Notes under the pieces: generated by a model
Told to the model about the DNA's origin: nothing
Databases searched by the model: none
What the model saw: only the letters and a program-made list of their open reading frames with translations
Translations under genes and position numbers: made by a program
Source: Sphaerulina vaccinii
Taxonomy: Eukaryota > Ascomycota > Dothideomycetes > Mycosphaerellales > Mycosphaerellaceae
Direction of reading: 5' to 3'
NCBI GenBank assembly: GCA_022570795.1
Contig: JAKUDP010000001.1
Span: forward strand, 1,302,001 to 1,366,000
Length of the DNA stretch: 64,000 nt
Shown: in pieces, positions 1-12,701 of the stretch
How the letters are laid out: the number at the start of each line of letters is the position of its first letter
How positions within the stretch are numbered: the first letter of the stretch is position 1

Positions 1-2955
1 GACGTGCTGGGTCGGGCAAATAATGGCTGGGAAACCAATCATGAAGAACACGACGAAAGCGCAGGACAGCCAGATCATCATGTTGATGGCCAGCTTCTCC
101 CGCCACGCCATGCGAACATCTTTACGTGGCATGCGACCCACGGTCCGGATCAGGAAGTCGGGCACCCACCAGGTGAAGGCGTAGACCATAACGAGCCATC
201 TGATGCGACTGCCGCTGGCTGGGCGTTCCTCAATTTCGACGGCTTTAACCTCATTGCCCTTCTCGGCCATTTGTGATCGCGTCTCCAGATTTCTGAACAT
301 GTCGCCTTCGCGGAATGCAGAGGCACCAGCCTCGGACTTCGTATCTAGGTCTCGACTGCCAAAGTATCCTGCTGCCTTATCGTCAAGGTAGCCAGAGCCA
401 GGAGTCTGCAATAATTGCACCTTGGACTCGCCGAAGCCTTTTCGCATGTCAGGAGTAAGCACACCCGAATTGGCATAAGAGTCATCCCCGTATGGTCCGG
501 CCGCCGGTACATCTCCAAGCTCAGGAGCATTTGTTATTTGCCTCCAGCATCGCTCACTGAGGAAAACACCAGTCGTGCCAACTCGCGCTTCATTATTGGG
601 CCAGCTCTTATCGTCCAGAATGAGCTCTGCTTTCTCACGATCGCTACCAACGACTGATACTTCGCCTTCAGCAGCACCGAGGAATTCAGTAAATGGCATG
701 AAGATGCTAAAATCAGCGTTTTTCAGTCGCTGACCAATCTCTGCAATGCCCAGTACTTGGATCTGTGTTCGTACGCATTTGCTGTCGAATTGATTGGCTA
801 TTCTGCGGTCATTGGGCTTGAGGCAGAAGAAGAAGTATGGGTTCGTGTTCGGTGAGCTCAGAGCTCTGTTGATGATGTCGAGCGATATGAGGAACTGCGC
901 AGCAGCGCCCTGTTGTGCGTCGCCAGATGGGCCATTGTTGAACCGCGAAAAGCTTTTGGTCCGGCCGCCTTCATCGCTTCCATTGTCGTCATCACGTTGT
1001 TGTAGGCGTGCAGGTCGGCTGCCCTTTCTTCGCACTGTACTAGGCATGCGAGATGGCTTTGAAGCCACGGATGCCTGCGTAATGGCATTGCGATCTTGAG
1101 GATGCAGGGTCTTGTTCAAAGCCTCCTGCCCAAACAACTCGGAAACGAATGCACTTGAAGTAGTACTGACAAGATTCATCAGATCCCCAGAAATGACTTC
1201 TCCGTTCTCCTCGATCAGTCCATCCAAGGGATACTCCACTTCACCAGCAAAGTGCTTGACAGTGAACTTGGGCTGCTGGTTTGGCGTCTGGAAGTTAGTG
1301 CCTGGCAGGACGACGGTAGGGTTGGCCACCTCGATGGCTGGGTTCTTGCCCTTGAAACGCCTGTGTAGCGACTCAAGCAGCTGGATGTCGGTCTTGCCTC
1401 GTCTCATCTGGTCGTCGAGAATTCCAAGGACTCCATTGCCAGGCTTCAGCAATCCCTTGGCGGCATCGCTATTGTCGAAGTAGCTTGTGGCTGGCACCTG
1501 CACCTCTTCAGTTTCGAGGAATTCGGCTTTTCTCTCGAAGAAGCTCTGCAGGCAGAAGTTGTACAGTGACTCGTTGGCTGCGTTGGTGAGAAGCTGGTCC
1601 AGGATGCTGCCAGTTGATGAGGTTTGCGCGAAACCTGGAAAGTCCACAATCGAGATTGTGTTTGCCACTTGATCTTCCACGGCGCAGACGCGCTGGTTGA
1701 TCTTCTCCATGACAAGCGCGACTAACAGACTGTACAGCGTTCTTGCTAGCTCATCAGCGTTCTCACGGGCTCCCTTGGGGTCCAGCATGATAGTGACACG
1801 CTCGCGATGCAGAATCTTGGTGCGGTAACCTAGAGACTGCTCAAGCGTCTTCTCACTGACTCCAAGGAAAGCCGCAATGGTGGTCAAAGTTTCCTTGTTC
1901 TTTACCACTGTGATTTCCTCGCCTCCTTCGGCGCCATAGCCACCACTCTCATCTGGAGCTGGTGTGGTCGACTGCGAAGTCATAAATTCGAGCTGCCCAA
2001 TGTGAAGGATTGCTGCAAGGACTTCGCACATATGCGCTATCTCCTCTCTAGGGAACTCCAGCTTGCGCAAAGCAGTCTTGAAGTGCTGAAATCCTTCGGC
2101 ATCGTTGATGCCAACCTTCAGCTGCGAAGGATGTCCCAAATAGCGCCATCTCTTGAGACCATTGCCAACTGATGTCCTGTTGGCCACGCCGGAACCAATG
2201 CTACCGTTCAGGTCGAGACCCAGGTGCTCCTTCTCAGCCGGACTCGTACCAGCTAGCAGGTAATAGAGGATGTGGAAGTTGCGTTCTCCTGGTGGCACCA
2301 TTGCCACTCGGCTGCGCTCGAGTCTGTGGTCGAGCACTTTACCACCAATGAGGGTGGGGTGGATGGAAGATGTCGTGTCATACTGTAGTTCGAAGAACAG
2401 ACCTGCCTTAGAAGCAGTAGGTGTTGTGATCGACTTCGTTGTCGTGAGGGAGTCGAATACGAACGCTGCGAATGACAACTTCTTGGACAGTGGTGTGCTG
2501 CTGTACCGTAATAAGTTGCTAAGCACGTGTGATCTGATTGTGGTCTTTCCAGTGCCTGACTCTCCGCTACGCGTGTGTTAGCCATTATTTACGTCTCAGG
2601 GCTGAATAATTGATATCGCGTCGTTGTCGCCCATTCCCACGGGACTACTCGGATCACTGATACCACGCTGCACCTGCACTTACAGGAAGATGGCTGCTTG
2701 GTTCTCCTGGCGGCTGCCAAGTCTCATCCACATCCGGCTCGCAAGCTCTTCTGCAGCGCCCATGGCACTGCCCTCCTTGCCGCCATTGGGACCCTTGGCG
2801 GCGGAGTTGTATGTGTTGACGGAAATGTATCCCTGAGATGATAGTGTGGTAATCGGCAGGTGCTGGTGGAAGCGCGATGCGATGTGGGACGTGATGTTTG
2901 TGTCGCTCATGCTATGTGCAGGCAATGCTGCCAAATTCTGCTGATTAGTGGCCAT
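1..2955 (-). CDS. csmA (class V chs): Class V chitin synthase with myosin motor domain (3' end off the window)
   Basis: Membrane enzyme that polymerises UDP-GlcNAc into chitin at growing tips, with an N-terminal myosin-like motor. Two exons here: 2955-2684 and 2566 down to the left edge; the 117-nt intron (2683-2567, GTAAGT...GTAG, phase 2) splits the codon just before the P-loop. Visible: start MATNQQNLAALPAHSMSD; intact P-loop GESGTGKTT at about residues 92-100; switch-type VDFPGF; a motor domain open throughout; then the first membrane pair with MPRKDVRMAWREKLA. The cytochrome-b5-like and catalytic (QxxRW) parts lie beyond the edge. Divergent from the class VII gene, an arrangement conserved in filamentous ascomycetes. 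The intact P-loop separates it from class VII. Family call is sure; the symbol follows Aspergillus usage. Confidence 0.95.
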
Positions 2956-4654
2956 GTCGGAGGTTTAATGGCCTCGCGGCCTGTTTCTGTATTGGAACTG
3001 CAGTGTTGATGTATGGTACGGCCTCGCAAGGCTGTCGTTGGGTCGTGGAAGGTAGCGAGTGTGGTGTGTGGTGTGGTATGATGTGAGGCAAGAGCAGGAC
3101 TCGATGGCTGTCTGTTTCCTCAAATTGTTTTGAAACCTTCCTTCTCCCCTTTTCCTCGTCTCAAGTTCTTCTTTCTCACACAGCGAGTGACTGGGAACGA
3201 CCGTGTAGTATACTGTCTGAAAACAGCACCAAGATGACAATCAGAATAGTAGTGCACAGAGAGAAGAACAACACAGGCGATGTGAAGATGTGTGGTTGAG
3301 AGCGATGCCCACGACGACCACAAGCAGCCTCGTCTCAAAACGCTAGGATAGGTGCCAATCCTTGCCGACGCCTCCTGAACGGAACAGCACTGCGGCTGTG
3401 GATATCGGCCTAAGCTGCTCTGGGCAATATTCGATTTTTAGCAGTCGATCCATCCCGATCGTGTTCGAGGTAGCATGTCACACCGGACGGGCGTCATATG
3501 GTCACCAATACAAGCACATCGGACGCTGGACGCAACATCGCCCACGAGTTCAATCTCGTGCACAGCATATTTCTGTTGTACCGCACGAGCAACAACAACG
3601 CGTTCTCGCGCCAGAGCTATACAGGGTGGCGCTCCTTGGCGTGTATGCAGGTGGTTTCGACGCCAACAAAAACTTTATCCACCACTCGTGCACTCGTGCA
3701 GATTCGCCCTGGGGTTGTTCTGCTGTTCCCACAAGCGGGATCGTCCAAAAGTCACAGCAAGGCCCACTCTGTACGGTTTCAAGCACAACGGCCGGAAGAG
3801 CGAACAAGTCTATGATGCATATTGTCAACTGTCGACAATACTTTGCCACGCCGTAGAGTGCGTACGACGTCTTGGTGAGTGAGAACTAGTCCAGCCGTAT
3901 GCATTGAAGGACGCGTAAGATGCTCCAGAAGCAGCTGGAGCTGTGAGCTCGAAGTCTTGTTTACCTCCTACACGTTCATGTATAAGGAACCAAAAATAGG
4001 CATTGGGGAGCTATTTCGCGATGTTTCGCCACGCCGTCTTGCAGAACCTGGTGTGTTGATCACCAAGTTGAATACGAGCTCGGCAGCAGTGTAGCAACGA
4101 CCGACTGAGATGTTTCGATGAGAATAGGACGACGAAGATGGCAGCATACCGTAGAATAGTGTCAGCCATATCAAACATGTGTCATTTGGTGTCTATCCTC
4201 CAATTTGTGTCGCATTTCTGCTTAGAGTTTCGTGATCACCGTTGAGCCGTCGCTCATTCGCTTCGCTTTCTTCCGTGCTGCCCCTTGCTCAGGCCTGCTG
4301 TGCTCCTAGCCTAGTTTTGGCATTCGATCGAGCGCCTCCAGGGCCCGTTTGTGGATTGTGGACTTGGACAACGGATCTGTTTTCTCACCATTCGTCTCAC
4401 GAAGCCGACATCTATTCATCACCACGACCATCTGTATCGACACACATTCGCTTGATCGACATCGACACTCGCTTTTGAGCAATTGATTTCTGGAGAGGGA
4501 AACGCCGCAGCCTTCCGAGGACGAGTCCCGACCAGACTCGAGACTGCCAAACACACAACACACACCCAGAGGAAGCCTCGCGAGGCGATAATCACAGCAG
4601 CAGCGGTTCACGAACCAGAAAGAGCCCCCGAGTGGGCATATAGAACTTGCCACC
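2956..4654. promoter_or_regulatory. Shared bidirectional promoter of the class V / class VII chitin synthase pair
   Basis: About 1.7 kb separates the two divergent start codons and contains no credible gene; the ORFs are short and unlike proteins. A pyrimidine-rich tract lies at about 3138-3178, and CT- and CA-rich sequence at about 4240-4570 precedes the class VII start, typical of fungal 5' UTRs. The class VII start has a strong context (GCCACCATGG, 4650-4659). The length suggests long leaders on both sides; I could not place transcription starts. Confidence 0.7.
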
Positions 4655-7600
4655 ATGGCGCAACATGGCTATCGCATGTCCACATACTCAAACGCATCTT
4701 CAGCAGTCCAAGGACGAACCAACACTATGCAGCAGAATCAGGCTTCATCTCAGGTCTCGACCACAACAGTACTTAACACTCTACATAGCTGCTTTAAGGA
4801 AGGCACGCCGTACTCGTTAGAGTCCAGCACCAGCTTGGTGACCAACACATGGGTGACGGGATCCAGCACCGGTCCTGATGGCAGATACGGCGGCACTGTT
4901 GACCCGGAACTGGCGCGTAGAGCCTGGGAACACGCTCGGCGGAGAGCAGAAGATGCTTGCATTGTGCTCGGGTATGTGTCTGCAGAAGCCAAGAGGCAGA
5001 TGTGGGAAGAGATGCTAACATATTTCACAGCTCACTAAATCAATCTACGCCATCTCTATTCGCTCCATTCGCCTCAGCCCTTCCGCTCAGCGTGCCAGGA
5101 ACATTCTACGCAGCACTGGACGCATTGAAGCCGTTTCTGCGAACAGTCACACCATTCAATCCGTCCCTCCCTCGATATTCCGCGCTTTCCGCCAACTTCA
5201 CACTTGCTTTGACAGGCGAGATAACAGGCGCCTCAATCAGCTTGTCACAATCAGGCATTGACACACAGGCCGGACTGATCAACGTACCGGCAGAGCCCGG
5301 GTACAGGGCATTTGATGTCTTCTACTATATCCTACACGCACAGTCAGAGCAGGAACGCGAGGCACTGAGTCTCAAGCAGCCACATGAGTACGCCCTGCTT
5401 CGTAAGACGGACACGTACACGGCGCCAGAATACATTCCCACCGCGGATGATGCTGCCGCAGCTGAGGACTTCAGAGAATCGCTCAAGGCGATTGGAATTA
5501 AAGGCAAGAACCTCCGTCACCTGCTTGCTACGCTGTCGGCCATCCTTCGACTGGGTGATGGCATCGGATATCTCATTGAGCAGGACGAACTGATTGCAGT
5601 TTGCGAGGAAGTAGCCGGACTACTGGAGATTGACGAGGAGATTCTGCTTAAGAAGTGCGTCACAGAAGAGCGCGAGGTTTTGATAGGCGCACTCTACGAA
5701 GCGCTGGTGGACTGGGTCATCTTGCAGGCCAACAACTCGATCCGGACCGACATCCAGACTGGACGTGCCGTTGGGTCGAGCAGTGGCAGTGACAATGGTC
5801 TGCTGACTCCGCCTAGCGCTGATGACATCGACAGTGTCAGCATTACCGTAATTGAAATTCCTAGTCAGACTCTTGGTCAGGCCGTGAGCTTGAAGACTGT
5901 GTTCGACGACAGCATTGGCATCAATCTGGAGATGAAAGAAGACGGTCTACCAATAGAGCCGCAAGGCGCCTCCGTCATGAAGGAGATGAGTACAGCAGTC
6001 TCTACATCTGAAGCAGATATGGATATTGATGGACCTCGTAAACGGGAACGCGATGTTGAAATGGACCGTCGGGTAGGAGTTCTTGAGAAAGTTGGCGTTG
6101 AGACTGAAGACGACTGTTTCCTCCGCCAGATCCTCTATCCAATCACTGGCCAAGGCATTTTACTTGGAACGACTGGACGATTCAATTTGATGAACACCCT
6201 TGGTAGCAGCCGAGTATGGTTTCAGCTGTGCCTACATCCCAACGATGAGCGTCCAGAGCGCTTCGCCAATCTAGCACCTGCTGCTGTCACTTGGTCAGCA
6301 GGAAGCGTGTCTAGTCAAATCCGTAAGTGGCGATTGGCTGAATGGGCAAATTACAGAACCAAGCAGCTCGACTTCACAGCAGATTTTGATGTAGATGAGT
6401 TCGTCGATCGCTACCGCCGCCTTGGATGTCAGGATGGCAGAGAGGGCGCCGAGAGCTGGATCATGGAACGTGGTTGGAGCAATGGCGAAGTCATTGTTGG
6501 TCACGAACGCATCTGGATGCGTGAGAATGCATACTGGGAAGCTGAAAGCATGCTCGATATGAAACCAGCAGATGACATGACAGCTTCCGGAATGCTCGGT
6601 GGTATGGTCGGCGCAGCTGGTATGGAAAGCTACAACAATCAGGCTCCGGGCACTGAAAGCGGCTTCTACGATGAAGGTCAACGGGACACCATGCTTGGTC
6701 GCAATCCTAGCCAGGTGGCACCAAGCAGAATGGGTGCCAAATCACTTGCGCCAACCGCAGCGCATACCATGCGTAGTGCTAGTGGAGGCGATTACGGTCT
6801 TGGCTTCAAAGGAGACGACAAGCGCAATTACGTTGGGTTCGAAGGCGAGATTGATGCTGAGCAGGCAGCTGGCAAAGAGCTCGTCGTTCAAAAAATCACC
6901 AAAGGCCGCAAGATCTGGGTCGCTATTGTCTGGGCTTTCACTTTCTGGATACCATCGTTCCTGCTAAGCTCCATTGGTCGGATGAAGCGCAAAGACATTC
7001 GTCAAGCCTGGAGAGAAAAGCTCACTCTGGTAATCCTCATCGCACTCATGAACGGGACCGTCGTTTTCTACATCATTGGCTTTGGCAAGATCCTGTGTCC
7101 GAATCGAGACAAGGTATGGAATCGTAAGGAGGTGTCCTATCACCAGGGAGACACCGATTTCTATGTCTCCTTCCGCGGCGGCGTGTACGATCTGTCCAAA
7201 TTCTACAAGCTCCAGCATTCGGACTCGAATATCGACACAACGACGACAAATATGGAGCCATTCGCGGGTGCTGATGTGACACCGTACATTGTACCACCAC
7301 TCACAGTCGCTTGCCCAGGTCTCGTCACATCGACCACGATCCAGCTCCAGAGTAACAACACGCTTCTATACCCGAACGCGGAGCACGTCTCAGGTCCCCA
7401 GTTCCAGCCCGATACGACAACCAAGCTCAATAGCATCAATTGGTACGTCGATGACTTTCTGCCACGCATGAAGGAGTACTACAAGGGCCAGCTGGTGTAC
7501 AAGAAGTCTACCGTTGCTAGCGAAGGCGAGAGCTTCAGCCGCAAATGGTTCATCATCGACAAAAAGATCTACGATATGACGGATTATTTCTATACTCTGG

Positions 7601-10069
7601 ATCGCCAGAATAATCTTGCTAGCTACAGCTTCTTCCCAGACGATGTATCCACGCTTGTGAGCAACAACCCCGGTGCCGACATTACCGACGACTGGAACAA
7701 GAACCTCAATTTCACGACTCGCACGAACAGCTTGAACTGCCTCAACAACATGTTCTACATTGGTGACACGGACTTCCGCCAATCGGCTCGTTGCCAGGTC
7801 AACAACTACATCCTGCTAGCATTTACCATCATCTTGTGTGCTGTGATTCTGATCAAGTTCTTGGCAGCACTTCAACTTGGCTCGAAGAAGCGACCATCCC
7901 AACAGGACAAGTTCGTTATCTGCCAGGTACCTGCCTACACAGAGGGTGAAGACTCGCTCCGGAAAGGTCTAGACTCTCTCACTGCTCTGGCTTATGACAA
8001 CAAGCGAAAGCTCATCTGTGTGATCTGTGACGGAATGATCGTAGGAGGTGGCAATGACCGCCCTACTCCCAAGATCGTACTGGATATCCTCGGCGTCGAC
8101 CCAAAGATCGATCCTCCTGCTTTGCCGTTCAAGTCACTCGGTCTTGGTGGTGAACAACTCAACTACGGCAAAGTCTACTCTGGTCTGTATGAGTACGAGG
8201 GCAACGTCGTTCCATATTTAGTGGTTGTGAAGGTTGGCAAAGAGTCTGAGCAGCAAAAGTCCAAGCCTGGTAACCGTGGTAAGCGTGATTCGCAGATCTT
8301 GCTCATGAGCTTCTTGAACCGCGTGCACCACCGAAGTGCCATGAACCCGCTGGAGTTGGAGATGTTTCATCAGATCAATAACATCATTGGTGTTGATCCC
8401 GAGCTATACGAATATTTGTTCATGGTCGACGCCGATACCAAGGTCAAGGAAGACTCGCTGAACAGATTGGTTTCCGCTTGCGCCAACGACGCGAAGATTG
8501 CCGGTATCTGTGGTGAAACATCTCTGGAAAACGAAGAACGCTCCTGGTGGACCATGATCCAAGTGTACGAGTACTACATCTCTCACCACTTGGCGAAAGC
8601 TTTCGAGAGTCTGTTCGGCAGTGTGACCTGTTTGCCTGGATGGTAAGTGTTGCACGCTGTCCCTCATACGTTGTGATACTAACAAATCTGCCAGTTTCTG
8701 CATGTACCGCTTACGCACTTCCGACAAAGGACGACCTCTCATTATCGCGGACAAGATTATCGACGAGTACGCCGACAACAACATCGATACCCTGCACAAG
8801 AAGAACTTGTTGTCCCTTGGTGAGGATCGTTATCTGACGACCATCATGTGCAAGCACTTCCCCTCCATGTCATACAAGTTCTTACCGGACGCATACGCAC
8901 TTACAGAAGCACCCGCGCAGTGGAGTGTCTTGCTTTCGCAACGTCGTCGCTGGATCAACTCGACTATCCACAACTTGGCTGAAATGCTGCAAGTCGACCT
9001 CTGCGGATTCTGCTGCTTCAGCATGAGATTTGTTGTCTTCATCGATCTCTTCGGTACCGTTATTCTTCCAGCTACCTGTGCTTATCTGGTGTACCTTATC
9101 TACTCTGTGGCTTCAGGAAGTGGACAGTTCCCGCTGATCTCCATCATTATGTTGGCAGCTGTGTATGGTCTACAGGCTATAATTTTCCTAGTCAAGCGAC
9201 AGTGGCAACACATTGGTTGGATGATCATCTACATCTTGGCTTATCCTATCTGGTCCTTTATTCTTCCCGTGTACTCCTTCTGGAAGCAGGATGACTTCTC
9301 GTGGGGTAACACGCGTGTCGTCGTAGGAGAAAAGGGTGACAAGAGGCTCATCGCCGTTGATGACGAAGGTTTTGATCCTAGGAGCATTCCCCTTCAGCGC
9401 TGGGACGACTACGCCACTGCCAACAATCTGCCCGGACGTCGTGCTATGATGGAAGAGAAAGACATGAATATGTACGACGGCGGGTACGAGATGGATGATA
9501 TGAGGTCGGTCTATTCTAGCGTCAAGCCGGCTTCGACTGTCCTCGCTGAATTCTCACAACATCACCAATCCTTCGTGCCGCCGCATTCACCCGGGCCATA
9601 CAACGGGCTCATGGGACGGCAATCGACCTTCTCGCAGATGACAGGACGCTACCACGATCGGCCAGGTGCACACGAGTCGCAACAGCGACTTATGTCAATG
9701 GGCGGAATGAGTGACCACTACAGGCCGCAGTACAGCCCACAACATCAGTCCACTGACAATCTGATGGGCGGCATGCAATCACCTCCGTTGTATCAGAATA
9801 GAGCTCGCTCACCACTCGGAGGCGGACAGCAGTATGGCAGTCGACATGGTAGCACCCATCCACAGTCATTACACGGCTTCCAAACGCAAGGACCTTCGAA
9901 TGACGCAATAACGATGGCCATTCGGGAATGCCTCAGTGAAGTGGACCTGGACAGCGTTACGAAGAAGCAACTGAAAGCACTGGCTGAACAGAAGCTGCAA
10001 TGTCAACTGGTTGGGGAGAAGAGAGTTTTCCTCGATGCACAAATTGATCTGGAGCTCGCATCTATGTAG
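4655..10069 (+). CDS. csmB (class VII chs): Class VII chitin synthase (myosin-like domain without P-loop, DEK_C C-terminus)
   Basis: Polymerises UDP-GlcNAc into chitin at the plasma membrane. Three exons: 4655-4971, 5031-8642, 8695-10069 (introns of 59 and 52 nt; GTATGT/CAG and GTAAGT/CAG), 1767 aa, the family's usual length. The N-terminal 600 or so residues are motor-like but lack a GxxxxGKT P-loop. The first membrane pair is at about 733-790, followed by cytochrome-b5-like segments. The catalytic domain shows CLPGCF across intron 2, GEDR (about 1352-1355) and QRRRW (about 1392-1396), then several membrane spans. A DEK_C-like domain forms the last 54 residues. The lost P-loop places it in class VII. 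Oddity: the frame stays open for 110 codons after the TAG (see the next feature). Confidence 0.95.
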
Positions 10070-10399
10070 GACCATGAGACGCTCAGTCCCGGACAAGTCA
10101 AACGAGGCGCTGGTTGGGTGAGGGATTCGCATCGTCTCTTGGTTGGGAGTGTCCAGGAATCGTATCCGGAATTACAAGCTCCGAAACCGACACGGTCGCG
10201 TGATGCACCGGTCATACCACAACGGAAATCTTCGAAGAAATACACCGGATTGAGAGCGCCGAAAGTCGATGCACGGTCCATGATTGCGGAGCCAGGTGGG
10301 TTGAGGGTCCCGAAAGTTGATACACGGTCTATGATCGCTCAGGCGTCGGATGGGGACCTACATTCCACGCATGCTCGAGCGTCGAATGCAACATCATGA
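10070..10399 (+). other. In-frame open extension beyond the class VII chitin synthase stop, coding-like
   Basis: The 110 codons after TAG 10067-10069 stay open in the chitin synthase frame until TGA 10397-10399. They read as a basic, Pro/Ser-rich disordered tail. It carries a peptide repeat (LRAPKVDARSMIA, then LRVPKVDTRSMIA) whose two copies differ mostly at synonymous third positions, a sign of protein-level constraint. There is no ATG at its start. It could be a readthrough tail, a tail joined by an unseen splice, or former coding sequence cut off by a recent stop. A 57-nt splice (GTAGGA at 10066 to GAG at 10122) would keep the frame but has a poor branch site and acceptor. Confidence 0.5.
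10251..10343 (+). repeat. Imperfect direct repeat, two 14-codon units
   Basis: Two copies of about 42 nt (starting near 10250 and 10301) encode GLRAPKVDARSMIA and GLRVPKVDTRSMIA in the frame of the upstream chitin synthase. Six codons differ synonymously and two differ in amino acid. Confidence 0.7.
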
Positions 10400-10611
10400 T
10401 TATTCGTTTTATTGGAAACCAAAGCAGAAAAGAAAAGCACAGGACGACTTGCTTGGACGGACCAAGCATTGTTACAATAGTGTGTGAATGGAAAATTATG
10501 TCGCTCTCTGAAGCATAGGAAACCGGAACAGCTCTCCGATATGATGTGCTATTGGGTAGCAAATGTTAATATAATGACCATGAACAACAAGATTGACGCT
10601 TTCTAACTAAA

Positions 10612-11436
10612 CTAAACTGATACTGTCTTGCCTTCGATCATTCCTCTCTGATATCTTGTGGTTCTCCTCCGCAACAATGCGTCCACCACTGCGAGCACAA
10701 ACACTAATAGACCCAAGACGAAGAGCGGTATCAGATTCCATCGCCATGCCTTCATGATGCGAAGATGTAGTTCGATGTCGTTGACATCCTTTCGGCTTGT
10801 AAGCTGGTCATTCTCTACGATTGTTTTGAAAAGGATGTTGTTAGTACTGACATTCTCTTGCGCGAGTTCGAGCTTCAAGACTGCTTTGAACCAGTTCTCT
10901 GGAGTCCAATCTTGTAGCGGATATGGTAGTTGATTCGGGTATGGACGATTGTTGAGAGATGATGCTGTGGCGAGGTTGATCGTTTGGCCGGAGTGTTGGT
11001 ATGTGATTAGGAATGTATAGATCAGAGCCGAAAGCGACAGGAGGGCTGAGAGGAGTGTCATGACCAGCCAGAAGTAGTAGTATGCTGTCGAGAGCTTGTG
11101 GTTTCTGTTTGGATTTCTGCTTTGGCGGGTGCGTAGCCACAGTGCGAGAATCCCTCCAAGACCTATGAGGACGAATGCTGTCCCTGCTGCTCCATTTGAG
11201 GTGTGGCCTTGGTTAAGGAGGAAGTTGAGAGGTTTGCCGTGGAGTGGAAATGTGTCGTCGTTGTACTCTATGTTGAAGTCACGGCCTGCTCGTGCGTGTA
11301 GCCAGGAAACCATGGATGAGATGAAGGACAATTCGAGAATGGAGTCGATCATCAGCAAAGCGATTGCGAACTTGAGTGCGAGTATCGTGGGCGCCATGTT
11401 TGATTGTGGTAGGAGAGGTGTGTACCGTTGCGGCAT
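10612..11436 (-). CDS. Four-span membrane protein of unknown function
   Basis: Single-exon ORF of 274 aa starting MPQRYTPLLPQSNM; a second Met at residue 14 could also be the start. Hydrophobic segments lie at about 15-45, 83-103, 122-150 and 235-258, with a large loop between spans 3 and 4. The C-terminal tail is basic (LLRRRTTRYQR). This resembles fungal tetraspan-like orphan proteins, but I recognise no named family. It is convergent with the class VII chitin synthase. Real gene likely, function unknown. Confidence 0.7.
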   Translation of the reverse strand: MPQRYTPLLPQSNMAPTILALKFAIALLMIDSILELSFISSMVSWLHARAGRDFNIEYNDDTFPLHGKPLNFLLNQGHTSNGAAGTAFVLIGLGGILALWLRTRQSRNPNRNHKLSTAYYYFWLVMTLLSALLSLSALIYTFLITYQHSGQTINLATASSLNNRPYPNQLPYPLQDWTPENWFKAVLKLELAQENVSTNNILFKTIVENDQLTSRKDVNDIELHLRIMKAWRWNLIPLFVLGLLVFVLAVVDALLRRRTTRYQRGMIEGKTVSV

Positions 11437-12701
11437 TGGATGAGTGTTTGTCTGTAATGCTGCGAACCTGTGATCTAGAGATTAGTTGTATATATGTGAG
11501 TAGTAACACATGCTTCGCTATTTGCAGTAGAAGGTAAGAAACTCAAAGAGTGGCATCCGATTCCAGTAATACTTTGGCGTGGTAGCACCAGGCTGACCAA
11601 CAAGGCACCGTACGCGACGTCTGCGTGGCAGGAGTGGGACAATGAGCTCCATCGCTACTGCGCTGACTTCGCGAAATAGCTGTCACCAACATTATGGCCT
11701 CTCACATGCAGCCGACTGAGGGTCAGATTGTGGCTTCGAAGGATTCTCAGGATCGCTAGACTTGCATGCTCCGCCTGAGGCACCTTGAAATAGACAGCTG
11801 AGCTGGCTGAGTAGCAAATGCTTAGTGGGCTAAGTACAGCGAAAAAATGCTTGTGGTGGTCCGAGATGGTATTTGGACAGTATCGTAATACTGCGGCGGG
11901 TGCATCGTCTCTCAGTAGCACAGTCTTTCGTCGCGTCCAAGCAAGAATTGCCTAGTTCTTTCTGTGCAACCAGTAAACCTGATACATGCACATTGGTAAT
12001 TGTGTCTCGCAAACATCTCCGGGAGGTCTGGAGGTCTGGGCACCTCGATCGGTATCTCCTCGTCGTTGAGCAAACGCACAAATGAGGAAGGAACGCTCGG
12101 ACCATTTTGCCAAGTCCACCAGCGACTGCAGCATTCGCGGTGCCGCAGACCTTTCAAAGTGACAAACCATATGGTCAGACGCATTGTGGCTCGAGATAGA
12201 GTACATATTCTCTTTCAGCAGGATGAGAAAGGCTAGGTCAAGTGATGAAGACTAACCACGCCGCTAATGAAGCTACGATTTGGACGACACCGGAAAAGTA
12301 AGCTTTTTGTGCACACATGCACGGTCGATATGGCCACAGCGATTTTGAGCACTTTCTGGCCTTCCTCGAAATCACAGTTCTGGGCATAAAGAGCAACATG
12401 ACTCAGAAAACTGGTCAGACTGGCACACTCCTGACGCCTTTGAAAACAGGCGATATGCCAGTCCTCAAGAGTTGTGCACTGGCTGTTTATTGCATGGAAG
12501 TGAAATCACGGCGTTCGTGATGGTCACTGGTCCAGCTCATAGCGGAGTTCATTGCGTACTATGCGACACACGATGAGCAAAGGGGAGAAGGATCTTGACA
12601 GATGATGAAGCCCAATCGGGTGCACGTTCTAGCCAATACGCAATGCACATCAAATCGTTCTATGATCCTGAAACGAGCCTCTTTCAACATCGCCAAGAAC
12701 A
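11437..12701. other. Gene-poor stretch
   Basis: Only short overlapping ORFs are present (for example 11912-12206 on the minus strand) and they show no family signature or clear splice structure. I see no gene, repeat or RNA here. Confidence 0.5.

Noticed and set aside
10012..10122. Alternative intron removing the class VII chitin synthase TAG
   Set aside because: The only frame-keeping option (GTAGGA to GAG, 57 nt) has a GAG acceptor and no good branch site, so I kept the stop and reported the extension as a finding.
11912..12206. Overlapping minus-strand ORFs in the gene-poor stretch, with LLNDEEIPIEVPRPPDLP
   Set aside because: No splice combination gives a sensible protein and no family matches.
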